From Rubellimicrobium aerolatum (GTDB lineage Bacteria; Pseudomonadota; Alphaproteobacteria; Rhodobacterales; Rhodobacteraceae): a stretch of DNA of 64,000 bases. A model generated the notes under the pieces. That model saw only the letters and a program-made list of their open reading frames with translations, was not told the DNA's origin and ran no database searches. The position numbers were made by a program, and so were the translations under genes. The stretch is from contig NZ_JAGGJP010000005.1 of assembly GCF_017872975.1 (NCBI RefSeq), positions 186,001-250,000 on the forward strand, in the 5' to 3' direction. Positions 19,542-28,347 of this stretch are shown one piece after another. Position 1 is the first letter of the stretch; every line of letters starts with the position of its first letter.

Positions 19542-20822
19542 ATGCACCGCGTCTGGTCCTTCGTCGCCAACTACTCGCTCCTCATGATCGCCGGCGCGGC
19601 CCTCGCGCTGCTGTGGGCCAACCTCGACCCGCACGGCTACCACGCCGTCGTGGACTGGGTGATCCTCGCGGGATCGCCGGTCGGGGAACCGATCTATGCG
19701 CCCGACGGCTCCGTCGCCAGCCGGACGCTGACCTTCCACTACCTCGTGAACGACGTGCTGATGGCCTTCTTCTTCGCCATCGCCGCCAAGGAGGTCTGGG
19801 AGGCGATCATCCTGCGCGACGGCTCGCTCCGGGGGCGGTCGGCGCTGGTGCCGGTGCTGTCGGCGCTGGGCGGCATGGCGGGGCCGGTGGCGATCTACCT
19901 CCTGCTCGCGGCCGCCCTCGGCTCCGAGACCTACGACGCGCTGGCCCATGGCTGGGCGGTGCCCACGGCGACGGACATCGCCTTCTCCTACATCGTCGCC
20001 CGCATCATCTTCGGCGCGGGGCATCCGGCGGTGCGGTTCCTGCTGCTGCTCGCCATCGTGGACGACGCGCTGGGGCTCCTCATCATCGCGGTCTTCTACC
20101 CCAAGGGCGACCTCGCGCCCGAATGGCTGCTCCTGTCGCTGGGCGCGGCGGTCGGGGCCTGGCTGCTGTTCAACTGGCTGCCCCGCGCGCTGGACGGCGC
20201 CGACCCCCGCAAGCCGCGCGCCACCTGGATGCGCCGCCGGCTGTCGTTCTGGCCCTACCTCGCCGCCGGCGCCCTGAGCTGGTTCGGCTTCCAGGAGGCG
20301 GGCGTGCATCCGGCGCTGGGCCTCCTGCCGATCATCCCGGCGATGCCCCACGCCGACCGGGGCTTCGGCATCTTCGCCGAGGCCGAGCGGCACCTGCGCG
20401 ACGTGCTCAACAGCTTCGAGCACGCGCTCAAGACGCCGGTGGAGTTCGTGCTCTTCCTCTTCGGCCTCCTGAACGCCGGGGTGGAGTTCGCCGCCGCCGG
20501 GGCGCCCACCTGGCTCGTGCTGATCGGCCTCCTGGTCGGCAAGCCGATCGGCATCCTGGGCGCGGGGTGGCTGGGGGTGCGGACGCTGCGGCTGGGGCTG
20601 CCGAAGGGCATGGAGATGCGCGACGTGCTGGTGGTGGGCTTCGTGGCGGCCATCGGCTTCACGGTGGCGCTCTTCGTGGCGGGGGTCGCCTTCTCGCCCG
20701 AGGCCACGCTCGCCGGGCATCCCATCCAGGACGCCGCCAAGCTCGGCGCGCTGCTGAGCGTGGTGGCAGGGCCCATCGCCTGGGTCGTCGGGCGGATGAC
20801 GGGCGTGCGGCGGCAGGCGTGA
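19542..20822 (+). CDS. nhaA: Na+/H+ antiporter NhaA
   Basis: Inner-membrane antiporter exporting sodium in exchange for protons, used in pH and salt homeostasis. The 426-residue protein has about 11-12 helices and the ion-binding aspartates in VPTATDIAFSY and the adjacent pair in LLLAIVDDALGLLIIA. The C-terminal VGFVAAIGFTVALFVAGVAF is also characteristic. It is slightly longer than E. coli NhaA (388), with a loop after the fourth helix (PDGSVASRTL near the N-terminus). Regulation by NhaR is not indicated; no regulator is adjacent. Confidence 0.95.
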   Translation: MHRVWSFVANYSLLMIAGAALALLWANLDPHGYHAVVDWVILAGSPVGEPIYAPDGSVASRTLTFHYLVNDVLMAFFFAIAAKEVWEAIILRDGSLRGRSALVPVLSALGGMAGPVAIYLLLAAALGSETYDALAHGWAVPTATDIAFSYIVARIIFGAGHPAVRFLLLLAIVDDALGLLIIAVFYPKGDLAPEWLLLSLGAAVGAWLLFNWLPRALDGADPRKPRATWMRRRLSFWPYLAAGALSWFGFQEAGVHPALGLLPIIPAMPHADRGFGIFAEAERHLRDVLNSFEHALKTPVEFVLFLFGLLNAGVEFAAAGAPTWLVLIGLLVGKPIGILGAGWLGVRTLRLGLPKGMEMRDVLVVGFVAAIGFTVALFVAGVAFSPEATLAGHPIQDAAKLGALLSVVAGPIAWVVGRMTGVRRQA

Positions 20823-20871
20823 CGCCGGGGCGGGGACAGGCTAGAGCGCGGGGGCCAAGGAGGAACGACCC

Positions 20872-21732
20872 ATGACCCAAGCCCCGCCCCCGACCGCGCA
20901 GCGAGTCGTCCGCGTCCGCGACATCGAGATCGGCAACGACCGCCCGCTAGCGGTCATCGCCGGGCCCTGCCAGATCGAGGGGCGCGACCACGCCCTGCGG
21001 ATCGCCGAGGCCATGGCGCGGGCCTGCGCCGAGGCCGGCGCGGCCTACGTGTTCAAGGCGAGCTACGACAAGGCCAACCGCACCTCGCTGTCGGGCCAGC
21101 GCGGGCTGGGGATGGAGGAGGGGCTTCGCATCCTCGCGGACGTGCGCGACGCGGTGGGCTGCCCGACGCTGACCGACGTGCATGGGGCCGACCATTGCGC
21201 GCCCGCCGCGCAGGCGGTGGACATCCTCCAGATCCCGGCCTTCCTGTGCCGCCAGACCGACCTGCTGCTGGCGGCCGGGGCGACCGGCGCGGCGGTCAAC
21301 GTCAAGAAGGGCCAGTTCCTCGCGCCGTGGGACATGGCCAACGTCGCCGCCAAGGTCGCGAGCACCGGCAACGACCGCATCCTGCTGACCGAGCGGGGCG
21401 TCTCCTTCGGCTACAACGCGCTGGTCACCGACATGCGCGGGCTGCCGACCATGGCGCGCACGGGATATCCGGTGGTCATGGACGCGACGCACGCGGTCCA
21501 GCAGCCCGGCGGGCAAGGCACGTCGTCGGGCGGCCAGCGGGAGTTCGCGCCGGTGCTCGCCCGCGCCGCCGTGTCGCTGGGCATCGCCGCCGTCTTCATC
21601 GAGACGCACGAGGACCCCGACCGCGCGCCCTCGGACGGGCCCAACATGATCCCGCTGGACCGGATGGGGGCGGTCGTGGCCTCGCTGATGGCCTTCGACC
21701 GGCTGGCCAAGGCCGACCCCCTCCGGGTCTGA
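20872..21732 (+). CDS. kdsA: 3-deoxy-8-phosphooctulonate synthase (KDO-8-phosphate synthase)
   Basis: Condenses phosphoenolpyruvate with arabinose-5-phosphate to KDO-8-phosphate, the precursor of the lipopolysaccharide inner core. The 286-residue protein contains AGPCQIEG, FKASYDKANRTS, LTDVHG, IPAFLCRQTDLL, NVKKGQF and MDATHAVQQPGG. Cys33 in AGPC is the residue that marks metal-dependent enzymes of this family, where E. coli-type enzymes have Asn. So this is predicted to be the metal-dependent class. GGAGGA lies just before the ATG. Confidence 0.95.
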   Translation: MTQAPPPTAQRVVRVRDIEIGNDRPLAVIAGPCQIEGRDHALRIAEAMARACAEAGAAYVFKASYDKANRTSLSGQRGLGMEEGLRILADVRDAVGCPTLTDVHGADHCAPAAQAVDILQIPAFLCRQTDLLLAAGATGAAVNVKKGQFLAPWDMANVAAKVASTGNDRILLTERGVSFGYNALVTDMRGLPTMARTGYPVVMDATHAVQQPGGQGTSSGGQREFAPVLARAAVSLGIAAVFIETHEDPDRAPSDGPNMIPLDRMGAVVASLMAFDRLAKADPLRV

Positions 21733-21736
21733 AAAA

Positions 21737-21791
21737 TGCGGTACGGGGGGCTTGAACCCCCCCGCGCCCGAGGGTATCTCCCGCCGCACGG
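21737..21791. other. Two hairpins between kdsA and tRNA-Gln
   Basis: GGGGGG-CTTGAA-CCCCCC at about 21747-21764 and GGG-TATCT-CCC at about 21772-21782. Read on the minus strand the first hairpin has the loop TTCAAG, like a tRNA T-arm, and is followed by a T-run of five at 21732-21736. It could be a terminator for either direction; it is not a complete tRNA. Confidence 0.5.
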
Positions 21792-21792
21792 A

Positions 21793-21867
<75 letters not shown>

Positions 21868-21943
21868 ATCCCTCCTGATCCTGACTGTCGATCCTAGCCT
21901 TCCTGGCCCGGCCTTCCTGGCCAGCCACCTGCCCAGCGATCCG

Positions 21944-23140
21944 TCAGGCGTCCGAGGGCGGCCCGGGTCGCGAGAACAGGTCCGGGGACGCGGGCGACGC
22001 GTCGCGCCCCTCGGGATCGGCGGGGGCCTTCCCCTGGGGCGGGACCAGCTCCAGGGCGCAGGCGAGGGCCTGCCCGGACGCGCCCACGACCTTCAGCCGC
22101 CAAGCCGGAGCGCCCTGTGGCAGGGTGCGGAGCCGGGGGGCCGACCGGCGCTCCACGAAGCCCACGCGGGCGGGCCGCTCGCCGTCCAGCCAGACCTCGA
22201 CCGCGTTCGCGTCGTGGGGGTTGTCGTCGGCCGGGCGCAGGCGGAGCCGGGTTCCGGGGCCGATCCGGTCGGCGAGCCGGGGGAACTCCCCGTAGGGCAG
22301 GCCCACCACGGCGACGAGGGCCTCCTGGGGCAGCGGCACGTCGCCCTCCTCGCCCCGGCGCGTCAGGCGAAGGAGGCCGGCGGAGTCAAGGGGCTGCACG
22401 TCGCTTCGGTCCCTCGCGGCCGATGGCCGGGAGGACAGGAGGAGCGCCCTCGCCTCCCGGACGGACTGGGGCAGCGCGTCGATCCGGGCGCCCCGGCCGA
22501 GGTCGAGGTCGCGCGGCCGGGCGACGGCCCCGGCGAGGTCGTTGGCCCAAAGGAGAAGGACCTGATCGACATAGGCGGGAAAGGCGGCCTCGAAGGCGAG
22601 GGCGAAGTCCCCCGGCGGCGGGAGGTCGCGCCGCCCCCTGTAGTCCGCGAGCGACCAGAGCCCATTGCGGCTGACCGTGAGGCCCGCCAGCTCGGCGTGG
22701 CCGAGCGCCAGGACGGCCGGTCGGTCGAGCGCCGTCTCGTCGCGCAGGAGTCCGAGCGCGGCCTCGAAGGCCTCCAGGCCGACGACGGCGGGGGCCGGGT
22801 CGCCCGGCTCGGGCGGCAGGACGGCGCGGAGGAAGGGGACCGCCAGCACCGGAAGCGCCGCGACCGGGTTCCCGACCCCGAGCGTCCGGCGGTAGATCGC
22901 GCGCAGCGTGTCCGGCAGGGGCACGCCGCAATGCAGGAAGACGGCCTCGATCAGGTCGAGCTCCTCCTCGCGGGCGGGGCGCAGGACGCCATGGGGGCTC
23001 TCGGACCGGCGCTGCCCGCCCAGGACGGCGTGGGCGCGCAGGAGCCGGTCGAGCGCGTCGAGCGCCGCCTTGCGCGGCGTCGGACGGCGCCCGGCCTCAC
23101 CGATGTCGAATTCGTCCGGTTCCATGTCCATCGAACGCAT
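21944..23140 (-). CDS. Protein with SUKH-like and HIRAN-like domains
   Basis: A 398-residue protein I do not recognise as a named gene. Residues about 50-215 resemble a SUKH (SMI1/KNR4) domain: [21 protein letters not shown], a central aromatic/hydrophobic core and [20 protein letters not shown], the usual closing helix. Residues about 275-375 resemble a HIRAN domain: [12 protein letters not shown], then [18 protein letters not shown] and [13 protein letters not shown] domains are common in toxin-immunity proteins and HIRAN domains bind DNA ends in helicases, but here neither partner is present. The tail is proline-rich. Start ATG 23140 has only a weak ribosome site; internal Met4 or Met6 is possible. 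Confidence 0.6.
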   Translation of the reverse strand: MRSMDMEPDEFDIGEAGRRPTPRKAALDALDRLLRAHAVLGGQRRSESPHGVLRPAREEELDLIEAVFLHCGVPLPDTLRAIYRRTLGVGNPVAALPVLAVPFLRAVLPPEPGDPAPAVVGLEAFEAALGLLRDETALDRPAVLALGHAELAGLTVSRNGLWSLADYRGRRDLPPPGDFALAFEAAFPAYVDQVLLLWANDLAGAVARPRDLDLGRGARIDALPQSVREARALLLSSRPSAARDRSDVQPLDSAGLLRLTRRGEEGDVPLPQEALVAVVGLPYGEFPRLADRIGPGTRLRLRPADDNPHDANAVEVWLDGERPARVGFVERRSAPRLRTLPQGAPAWRLKVVGASGQALACALELVPPQGKAPADPEGRDASPASPDLFSRPGPPSDA

Positions 23141-23176
23141 CGGCGGGCCGAAGGCTCCCGGCGCCGGGCGGCCCCG

Positions 23177-23827
23177 TCAGACCGCGACGCCCACCGGGCA
23201 GGTGACGCCGGTGCCGCCGATGCCGCAATAGCCGCGCGGGTTCTTGTGGAGATACTGCTGGTGGTAGTCCTCGGCGAGGTAGAAGGGCCCGGCCGGGGCG
23301 ATCTCGGTCGTGATCGCGCCGTAGCCCGCCGCGCGCAGCCGCTCCTGGTAGGCGGCCCTCGTCCGCTCGGCCGCCTCGCGCTGCGCCTCGGTGGAGGCGT
23401 AGATGCCCGAACGATACTGGGTGCCCCGGTCGTTGCCCTGGCGCATCCCCTGGGTCGGGTCGTGGTTCTCCCAGAACACCTTCAGCAGATCCTCGTAGGA
23501 GACGGCTTCGGGATCGTAGACCACGCGCACGACCTCGTTGTGTCCGGTGCGGCCGGTGCAGACCTCCTCGTAGGTCGGGTTCGGCGTGTAGCCGGCGGCG
23601 TAGCCCACCATGGTCGAGTGGACGCCGGGCAGGGTCCAGAACTTCCGCTCCACGCCCCAGAAGCAGCCCATGCCGAAAACCGCGACCTCCATCCCCTCGG
23701 GCACGTCGAGTCCGATGGGGGTGCCAAGGACGGCGTGGACGGAGGAGGCGAGGATCGGGCGGTCGCGGCCGGGCAGCGCCTCCTCGGGCGGGATCATGCG
23801 GGTCTTGTCGGGGAAGAGGCTGAACAT
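23177..23827 (-). CDS. msrA: Peptide-methionine (S)-S-oxide reductase MsrA
   Basis: Repairs oxidised methionine in proteins by reducing the S-sulfoxide, with thioredoxin as electron donor. The 216-residue protein has the active-site motif GCFWG with catalytic Cys55, then [42 protein letters not shown] and the QYRSGIY signature. The resolving cysteines are probably in the C-terminal [15 protein letters not shown]. The N-terminus ([15 protein letters not shown]) is that of the common E. coli-like long form. It stands as a single gene. Confidence 0.96.
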   Translation of the reverse strand: MFSLFPDKTRMIPPEEALPGRDRPILASSVHAVLGTPIGLDVPEGMEVAVFGMGCFWGVERKFWTLPGVHSTMVGYAAGYTPNPTYEEVCTGRTGHNEVVRVVYDPEAVSYEDLLKVFWENHDPTQGMRQGNDRGTQYRSGIYASTEAQREAAERTRAAYQERLRAAGYGAITTEIAPAGPFYLAEDYHQQYLHKNPRGYCGIGGTGVTCPVGVAV

Positions 23828-23895
23828 GGCGGAGGACTCCTGATGCGTCGCCTTGGATATAGGCGCGGGGACGGCCCGCTGTCAGGGGCGGCCGG

Positions 23896-24111
23896 TCACT
23901 CCGCCGCGACGGAGAGGCCCGAAAGCGCCGCCGTCAGCGCGCGGCCCGCCTCCGACCAGTCGAGGCCCGCCCAGCCCGCGCCGCCCAGCAGCGCCGCCAC
24001 GATCAGCAGGCGCAGCATCCGGCGCATCCAGCGCCGGATGAGCCAGGCCGCGGCCACGCCCGCGCCCAGCGCCGAGGCGAGCTCGGCCAGGGTTCCCTGC
24101 CCTTCGATCAT
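23896..24111 (-). CDS. Small membrane protein coupled to priA
   Basis: A 71-residue protein, [19 protein letters not shown]..., with two hydrophobic stretches (residues about 12-25 and 32-50) separated by an arginine-rich turn RRWMRRMLR. The ATG overlaps the priA stop (TGATG), so its translation is probably coupled to priA. No family is recognised. The composition and third-position GC bias match neighbouring genes, which supports it as real. Function unknown; a short inner-membrane protein is all that can be claimed. Confidence 0.6.
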   Translation of the reverse strand: MIEGQGTLAELASALGAGVAAAWLIRRWMRRMLRLLIVAALLGGAGWAGLDWSEAGRALTAALSGLSVAAE

Positions 24112-26486
24112 CACATGAAGCTTTGCGGGTCGATGTCGATGGTGAGCCGCAGGTCCGACGGGAAGCGGAACTGCGCGACCCAGCGGGCGATGGCGTCCTG
24201 GAAGGGCGAGCCCCGTTCGGCCTTGAGCAGGAGCCGGACGCGGTGCCGGCCCCGCACGCGGGCGATGGGAGCGGGGGCGGGGCCCCAGACCTCGGCCCCG
24301 ATCCTCGCGAGCGGCTCCTTGTGGCGAGCCATCTCGACGGCCTTGTCCATGGCCTCCTGCGCGTCCTCGGAGGACAGGACGATCCCGCAGAGCCGCGCAT
24401 AGGGCGGCATCCCGGCCATGCGGCGCGCGTCGGCCTCGGCCCGCCAGAAGCCCTCGTCGTCGCCCTTCAGGATCGCCTGGATGACGGGGTGGTGCGGCTG
24501 GTAGGTCTGGAGCATCGCCTCGCCGGGCGCGTCGGCCCGGCCCGCCCGGCCCGAGACCTGCCGCATCAGCGCGAAGGTCCGTTCGGCCGCCCGCAGGTCC
24601 GATCCGTAGAGCCCGAGGTCGGCGTCGATCACCCCGGCGAGCGTCAGCTTGGGGAAGTTGTGTCCCTTGGCCACGAGCTGCGTGCCGATCACGATGTCGG
24701 CCGCGCCGTCGGCGATCTGCTCGATGGCCTCCTTGAGCGATCGCGCGCTGCCGTAGAGGTCCGAGGACAGCACCGCCGTCCGGGCGGTGGGGAACAGGGA
24801 GGCCACCTCCTCGGCCAGCCGCTCCACCCCCGGCCCCACGGGCGAGAGCTTGCCCTCGGCCCCGCAGTCCGGGCAGGCGACCGGGATGGGGAAGGTCTCG
24901 CCGCATTGATGGCACATCAGGCGGCGCATGAAGCGGTGCTCCACCAGCCGCGCGTCGCAATGCGGGCAGCCGAGCTGGTGGCCGCAGGACCGGCAGAGCG
25001 TGACGGGCGCGTAGCCCCGGCGGTTGATGAACAGGAGCGACTGCTCCTCCCGCTCCAGCCGCTGCGCGACGGCGGTGGCGAGCGTGGGGGACACCCAGTT
25101 GCCGCGCGGCACGTCCTCCAGCCGCATATCGACCGCCTTGACCGTCGGCAGCACGGCGAGGCCCACGCGCGCGGGCAGCGTCAGGCGGGCGTATTTCCCG
25201 GTCTGGGCGTTGTGCCAGCTTTCCAGGCAGGGCGTGGCCGAGGCGAGGATCACCTGCGCCTTCTCGATGGAGGCGCGCAGCACGGCCATGTCGCGGGCGT
25301 TGTAGAGCACGCCGTCCTCCTGCTTGTAGGAGGTGTCGTGCTCCTCGTCGACGACGACGAGGCCAAGGTCGCGGAAGGGCAGGAACAGCGCCGAGCGCGC
25401 GCCGACCACGAGGGACGCGCCCCCCTCGGCCGCCTGCCGCCAGAGCCGGCGCCGCTCGGTCTGCGTCATGCCGGAATGCCATTCGGCCGCGGGTGCGCCG
25501 AAGCGGGCTTCGACCCGCGACAGGAAGGCCCCGGTGAGCGCGATCTCGGGCAGGAGGACGAGGGCCTGCCGACCCTGCCGCAGCGTCTCGGCGACCGCTT
25601 CGAGGTAGACCTCGGTCTTGCCCGAGCCGGTCACGCCCTTCAGAAGCGTGGTGTTGTAGGTCCGCGCCTCGGCCCCGATCCGCAGCGCGGCGGCGGCGAG
25701 CATCTGGTCCGGCGTCAGCGCCACGCCGGGGCCGCCGAGGTCCAGCACCGGATAGGGACGGTCGCGCGGGGCCTCCACCTCCAGCACGGCCCCCTGCTGC
25801 ACGAGGCCCCGGATCACCGCCGTCCCCACCCCGGCCCTGTTGGCGAGCTCGCCCAAGGTGAAGCTCTTCTCCGGCAGGTCGCGCAGGACGGCGAGGACGC
25901 GGGCGCGGGCGTCGGTCATCCGCCCGGCCTCGCGCGGGCCCAGGCGGTAGACGTGGTGCATCGCCTGCCCTTCGGTCAATCCGGGCGCGCGGGTGGCGAG
26001 GCGCACCATCGCGGGAAGCGGCGTCAGCGTGTAGTCGGCGGCGCGGCCCAGGAACTCGCGCATGGGCGCGCGGAGCGGCGGGGCGTCGAGGATGCGCGTG
26101 ACGGCGCGCAGTCGTGCCTCGGGCACCTCGCCCGAGCCCGGCCCCCAGACGATGCCGACGATCTTGCGGGGGCCGAGCGGCACCTCCACGAAGGAGCCGG
26201 GCGCGCAGCCGCCTTCGGGCGCCTTGTAGTCGAGCAGCCGGTCGAGCGCGCCCAGGGGCAGGATGCCGACGCGGGCGCCGGGGGCGAATCGGTCCTCCCA
26301 GGCGGGCTCGGCCATGCGCCAGGACGGAGGCGCGGGAGCCTCGGCAAGCGGCGATTCGGGATCGGAGCCCAGCGCGCGCGACCCGGGCGCGTCAAGGAGG
26401 TCGAGTCCGAAGGGATCGCCTTCGATCTCGGGACCGTTCGGCAGGGCGACGGGGGCGAGGCGCTTGTCCTTGCGGGCCTTGGCCAT
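24111..26486 (-). CDS. priA: Primosomal protein N' (replication restart helicase PriA)
   Basis: 3'-5' superfamily 2 helicase that recognises stalled forks and reloads the replisome. The 791-residue protein has an N-terminal DNA-binding domain (VGILPLGALDRLLDYKAPEG), Walker A GVTGSGKTEVY, Walker B VVDEEHD, and the zinc-binding insertion with eight cysteines between CRSCGHQLGCPHC and CPDCGAEGK. QVSGRAGR and the C-terminal IDIDPQSFM are conserved. It is about 60 residues longer than E. coli PriA because of an acidic N-terminal extension. AAGGAA supports the ATG at 26486; the frame further upstream is not PriA-like. Confidence 0.95.
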   Translation of the reverse strand: MAKARKDKRLAPVALPNGPEIEGDPFGLDLLDAPGSRALGSDPESPLAEAPAPPSWRMAEPAWEDRFAPGARVGILPLGALDRLLDYKAPEGGCAPGSFVEVPLGPRKIVGIVWGPGSGEVPEARLRAVTRILDAPPLRAPMREFLGRAADYTLTPLPAMVRLATRAPGLTEGQAMHHVYRLGPREAGRMTDARARVLAVLRDLPEKSFTLGELANRAGVGTAVIRGLVQQGAVLEVEAPRDRPYPVLDLGGPGVALTPDQMLAAAALRIGAEARTYNTTLLKGVTGSGKTEVYLEAVAETLRQGRQALVLLPEIALTGAFLSRVEARFGAPAAEWHSGMTQTERRRLWRQAAEGGASLVVGARSALFLPFRDLGLVVVDEEHDTSYKQEDGVLYNARDMAVLRASIEKAQVILASATPCLESWHNAQTGKYARLTLPARVGLAVLPTVKAVDMRLEDVPRGNWVSPTLATAVAQRLEREEQSLLFINRRGYAPVTLCRSCGHQLGCPHCDARLVEHRFMRRLMCHQCGETFPIPVACPDCGAEGKLSPVGPGVERLAEEVASLFPTARTAVLSSDLYGSARSLKEAIEQIADGAADIVIGTQLVAKGHNFPKLTLAGVIDADLGLYGSDLRAAERTFALMRQVSGRAGRADAPGEAMLQTYQPHHPVIQAILKGDDEGFWRAEADARRMAGMPPYARLCGIVLSSEDAQEAMDKAVEMARHKEPLARIGAEVWGPAPAPIARVRGRHRVRLLLKAERGSPFQDAIARWVAQFRFPSDLRLTIDIDPQSFM

Positions 26487-26685
26487 GATCGGTTCCTTCA
26501 GGGGCCGTGGTTCCTGATATGTTCCATTTCCGCCACAGGGGCAAGGGATCTCGCCCCAGGGCCTCGCGGATGCGCGCCCGCCACGATTCGGGCGGCGCGC
26601 GCATCCGACCCCGCGACCGGGGTGGCCGCGCCGGCGCGCGCTGATAGGGTGCCGGGAGAACACCAACGAAAAGAGTGTCACAGGC

Positions 26686-27372
26686 ATGAGCAGCAACCCC
26701 CTCATGGACCCGCAGGTCCGCGAGCGCATCATCGCGGACCCCGCCGTGGTGCTGGACGACAAGGACATCATGCGCGTCCTCGTGGCGGCCAACGAACGGG
26801 CGATGGGTCCGAACGTCGTGGACCTGCGCGGGATCGCGATGGACCGGCTGGAGGCCCGGCTCGACCGGCTGGAGGACACCCATCGCAGCGTGATCGCGGC
26901 CGCCTACGACAACCTGTCGGGCACCGCCACGATCCACCGCGCCGTGATCCGCCTGCTGGAGCCCACGCGGTTCGAGACCTTCCTGCGCGACCTCGGCGGC
27001 GACGTGAAGCAGCTCCTCCGCGTCGATTCGCTGCGGCTCGTGATCGAGGCCGACCAGGCGGACGGGGAGGACGGGGTGGAGCGGCTGGACAGCCCGCTGG
27101 TCATGGAGCCGCGCGGCTTCGTCGACTCCTACCTGCGCGCGGGCGGCTTCCCGCCCTCCCGCTCGGTGGTGCTGCGGCCCGTGGGCCTGTCCACCGTCTA
27201 CGAGGACGGGATCGCGTCCGAGGCCTGCCTGCGGCTCGACCTGGGCGAGGACGTGGGGCTGCTGGCGCTGGGGTCGCGCGACCCGCGCCACTTCCTGCCG
27301 CACCAGGGCACCGACCTCCTGGCCTTCCTCGCCTCGGTTGTGGAGCGGGCGCTGCGGCGCTGGCTGGGATGA
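26686..27372 (+). CDS. DUF484 family protein
   Basis: A 228-residue cytosolic protein. An N-terminal segment with NPLMDPQVRERIIADPAVVLDDKDIMRVLV precedes a predicted coiled coil (RLEARLDRLEDTHRSVIAAAYDNLSG) and a GAF-like C-terminal half with ASEACLRLDLGEDVGLLALGSRDPRHFLPHQGTDLLAFLA. This is DUF484, whose gene very often precedes xerC in proteobacteria (family knowledge); the role is undefined. Its TGA overlaps the xerC ATG (ATGA), so the pair is coupled here as well. Confidence 0.9.
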   Translation: MSSNPLMDPQVRERIIADPAVVLDDKDIMRVLVAANERAMGPNVVDLRGIAMDRLEARLDRLEDTHRSVIAAAYDNLSGTATIHRAVIRLLEPTRFETFLRDLGGDVKQLLRVDSLRLVIEADQADGEDGVERLDSPLVMEPRGFVDSYLRAGGFPPSRSVVLRPVGLSTVYEDGIASEACLRLDLGEDVGLLALGSRDPRHFLPHQGTDLLAFLASVVERALRRWLG

Positions 27373-28283
27373 TCGCGCCCCAGCTCTCGGCGGCGCTGGA
27401 GGACTGGCTGGGCCAGGGCCGCGCCCGCCGGGGGCTGGCTGCACGCACCGTCGAGGCCTACCGCGCCGACGTGGCCGAGTTCCTGGCCTTCCTCGCCGCG
27501 CATCACGGCGGGACGGCGGGGGTGGCGATGCTGGAACGGCTGTCCATCCCCGACCTGCGCGCCTTCATGGCGCACGAGCGGGGGCGCGGCCTCTCGGCGC
27601 GGTCGCTGGCGCGCAGGCTCTCGGCGGTGCGGGGATTCTGCGGGTGGCTGGCCGAGCGTGAGGGCTTCGACCTCTCGGCGGCGCTGTCGCTGCGGGGGCC
27701 GCGCGTCAAGGCCCGCCTGCCCCGGCCGCTCACGCCCGAGGGCGCGCGGGCGATGCTGGACGCCGTGGAGACGGACGCCGCCGAGCCCTGGGTCGCGGCC
27801 CGCGACCTCGCGGTGACGACGCTGCTTTATGGGCTGGGCCTGCGGATCTCGGAGGCGCTGGGGCTGAACGGAAGGGACGCCGACCTGCCGCCGGTCCTGC
27901 GGATCGTGGGCAAGGGCGGCAAGGAGCGGCTGGTGCCGGTGCTGCCCGTGGCGCGGGCGGCGGTGGCCGACTACGTGCGGCTCTGCCCCCATCCGATCGG
28001 GCGCGACGGGCCGCTGTTCCTGGGCGTGCGGGGCGGGCGGCTGTCGCCGCGTGTGGTCCAGCTTTGCATGGAGCGCGCACGGGCGCGGCTGGGCCTGCCC
28101 GCGACGGCGACGCCCCACGCGCTGCGGCATTCCTTCGCCACCCACCTCCTCGCGGCGGGCGGCGACCTGCGGGCGATCCAGGAGCTTCTGGGCCACGCCT
28201 CGCTCTCCACGACCCAAGGTTACACGGCGGTGGACGCCGGGCGGCTGCTGGAAGTCTACGAGCGGGCGCATCCCCGAGCCTGA
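27369..28283 (+). CDS. xerC: Tyrosine recombinase XerC
   Basis: Site-specific recombinase that, with XerD, resolves chromosome dimers at dif. The 304-residue protein has the SAM-like core-binding N-domain (TVEAYRADVAEFLAFL) and the catalytic domain with Arg in GLGLRISEALGL, Lys in VGKGGKERLVPV, HALRHSFATHLL, and His of LLGHASLSTTQGYT with the nucleophile Tyr in the following VYERAHP region or the YT of that motif (the standard position is TTQ-x-YT). The length is standard. Coupled to the DUF484 gene upstream. Confidence 0.93.
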   Translation: MIAPQLSAALEDWLGQGRARRGLAARTVEAYRADVAEFLAFLAAHHGGTAGVAMLERLSIPDLRAFMAHERGRGLSARSLARRLSAVRGFCGWLAEREGFDLSAALSLRGPRVKARLPRPLTPEGARAMLDAVETDAAEPWVAARDLAVTTLLYGLGLRISEALGLNGRDADLPPVLRIVGKGGKERLVPVLPVARAAVADYVRLCPHPIGRDGPLFLGVRGGRLSPRVVQLCMERARARLGLPATATPHALRHSFATHLLAAGGDLRAIQELLGHASLSTTQGYTAVDAGRLLEVYERAHPRA

Positions 28284-28347
28284 CCGCCCTGCCCTACCGC
28301 TCGCCGGGCTTCGCGCCTATGTTGGCGGGGACGGCAAGGGGAGCGGC

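Noticed and set aside
21735-21790. A second tRNA gene (minus strand) next to tRNA-Gln
   Set aside because: Only a T-arm-like hairpin is present; there is no D-arm, anticodon arm or CCA.
24123-27368. A plus-strand frame across priA that would join xerC into a protein of nearly 1400 residues
   Set aside because: The part before 27369 is antisense to priA and out of frame over DUF484; XerC begins at its own coupled ATG.
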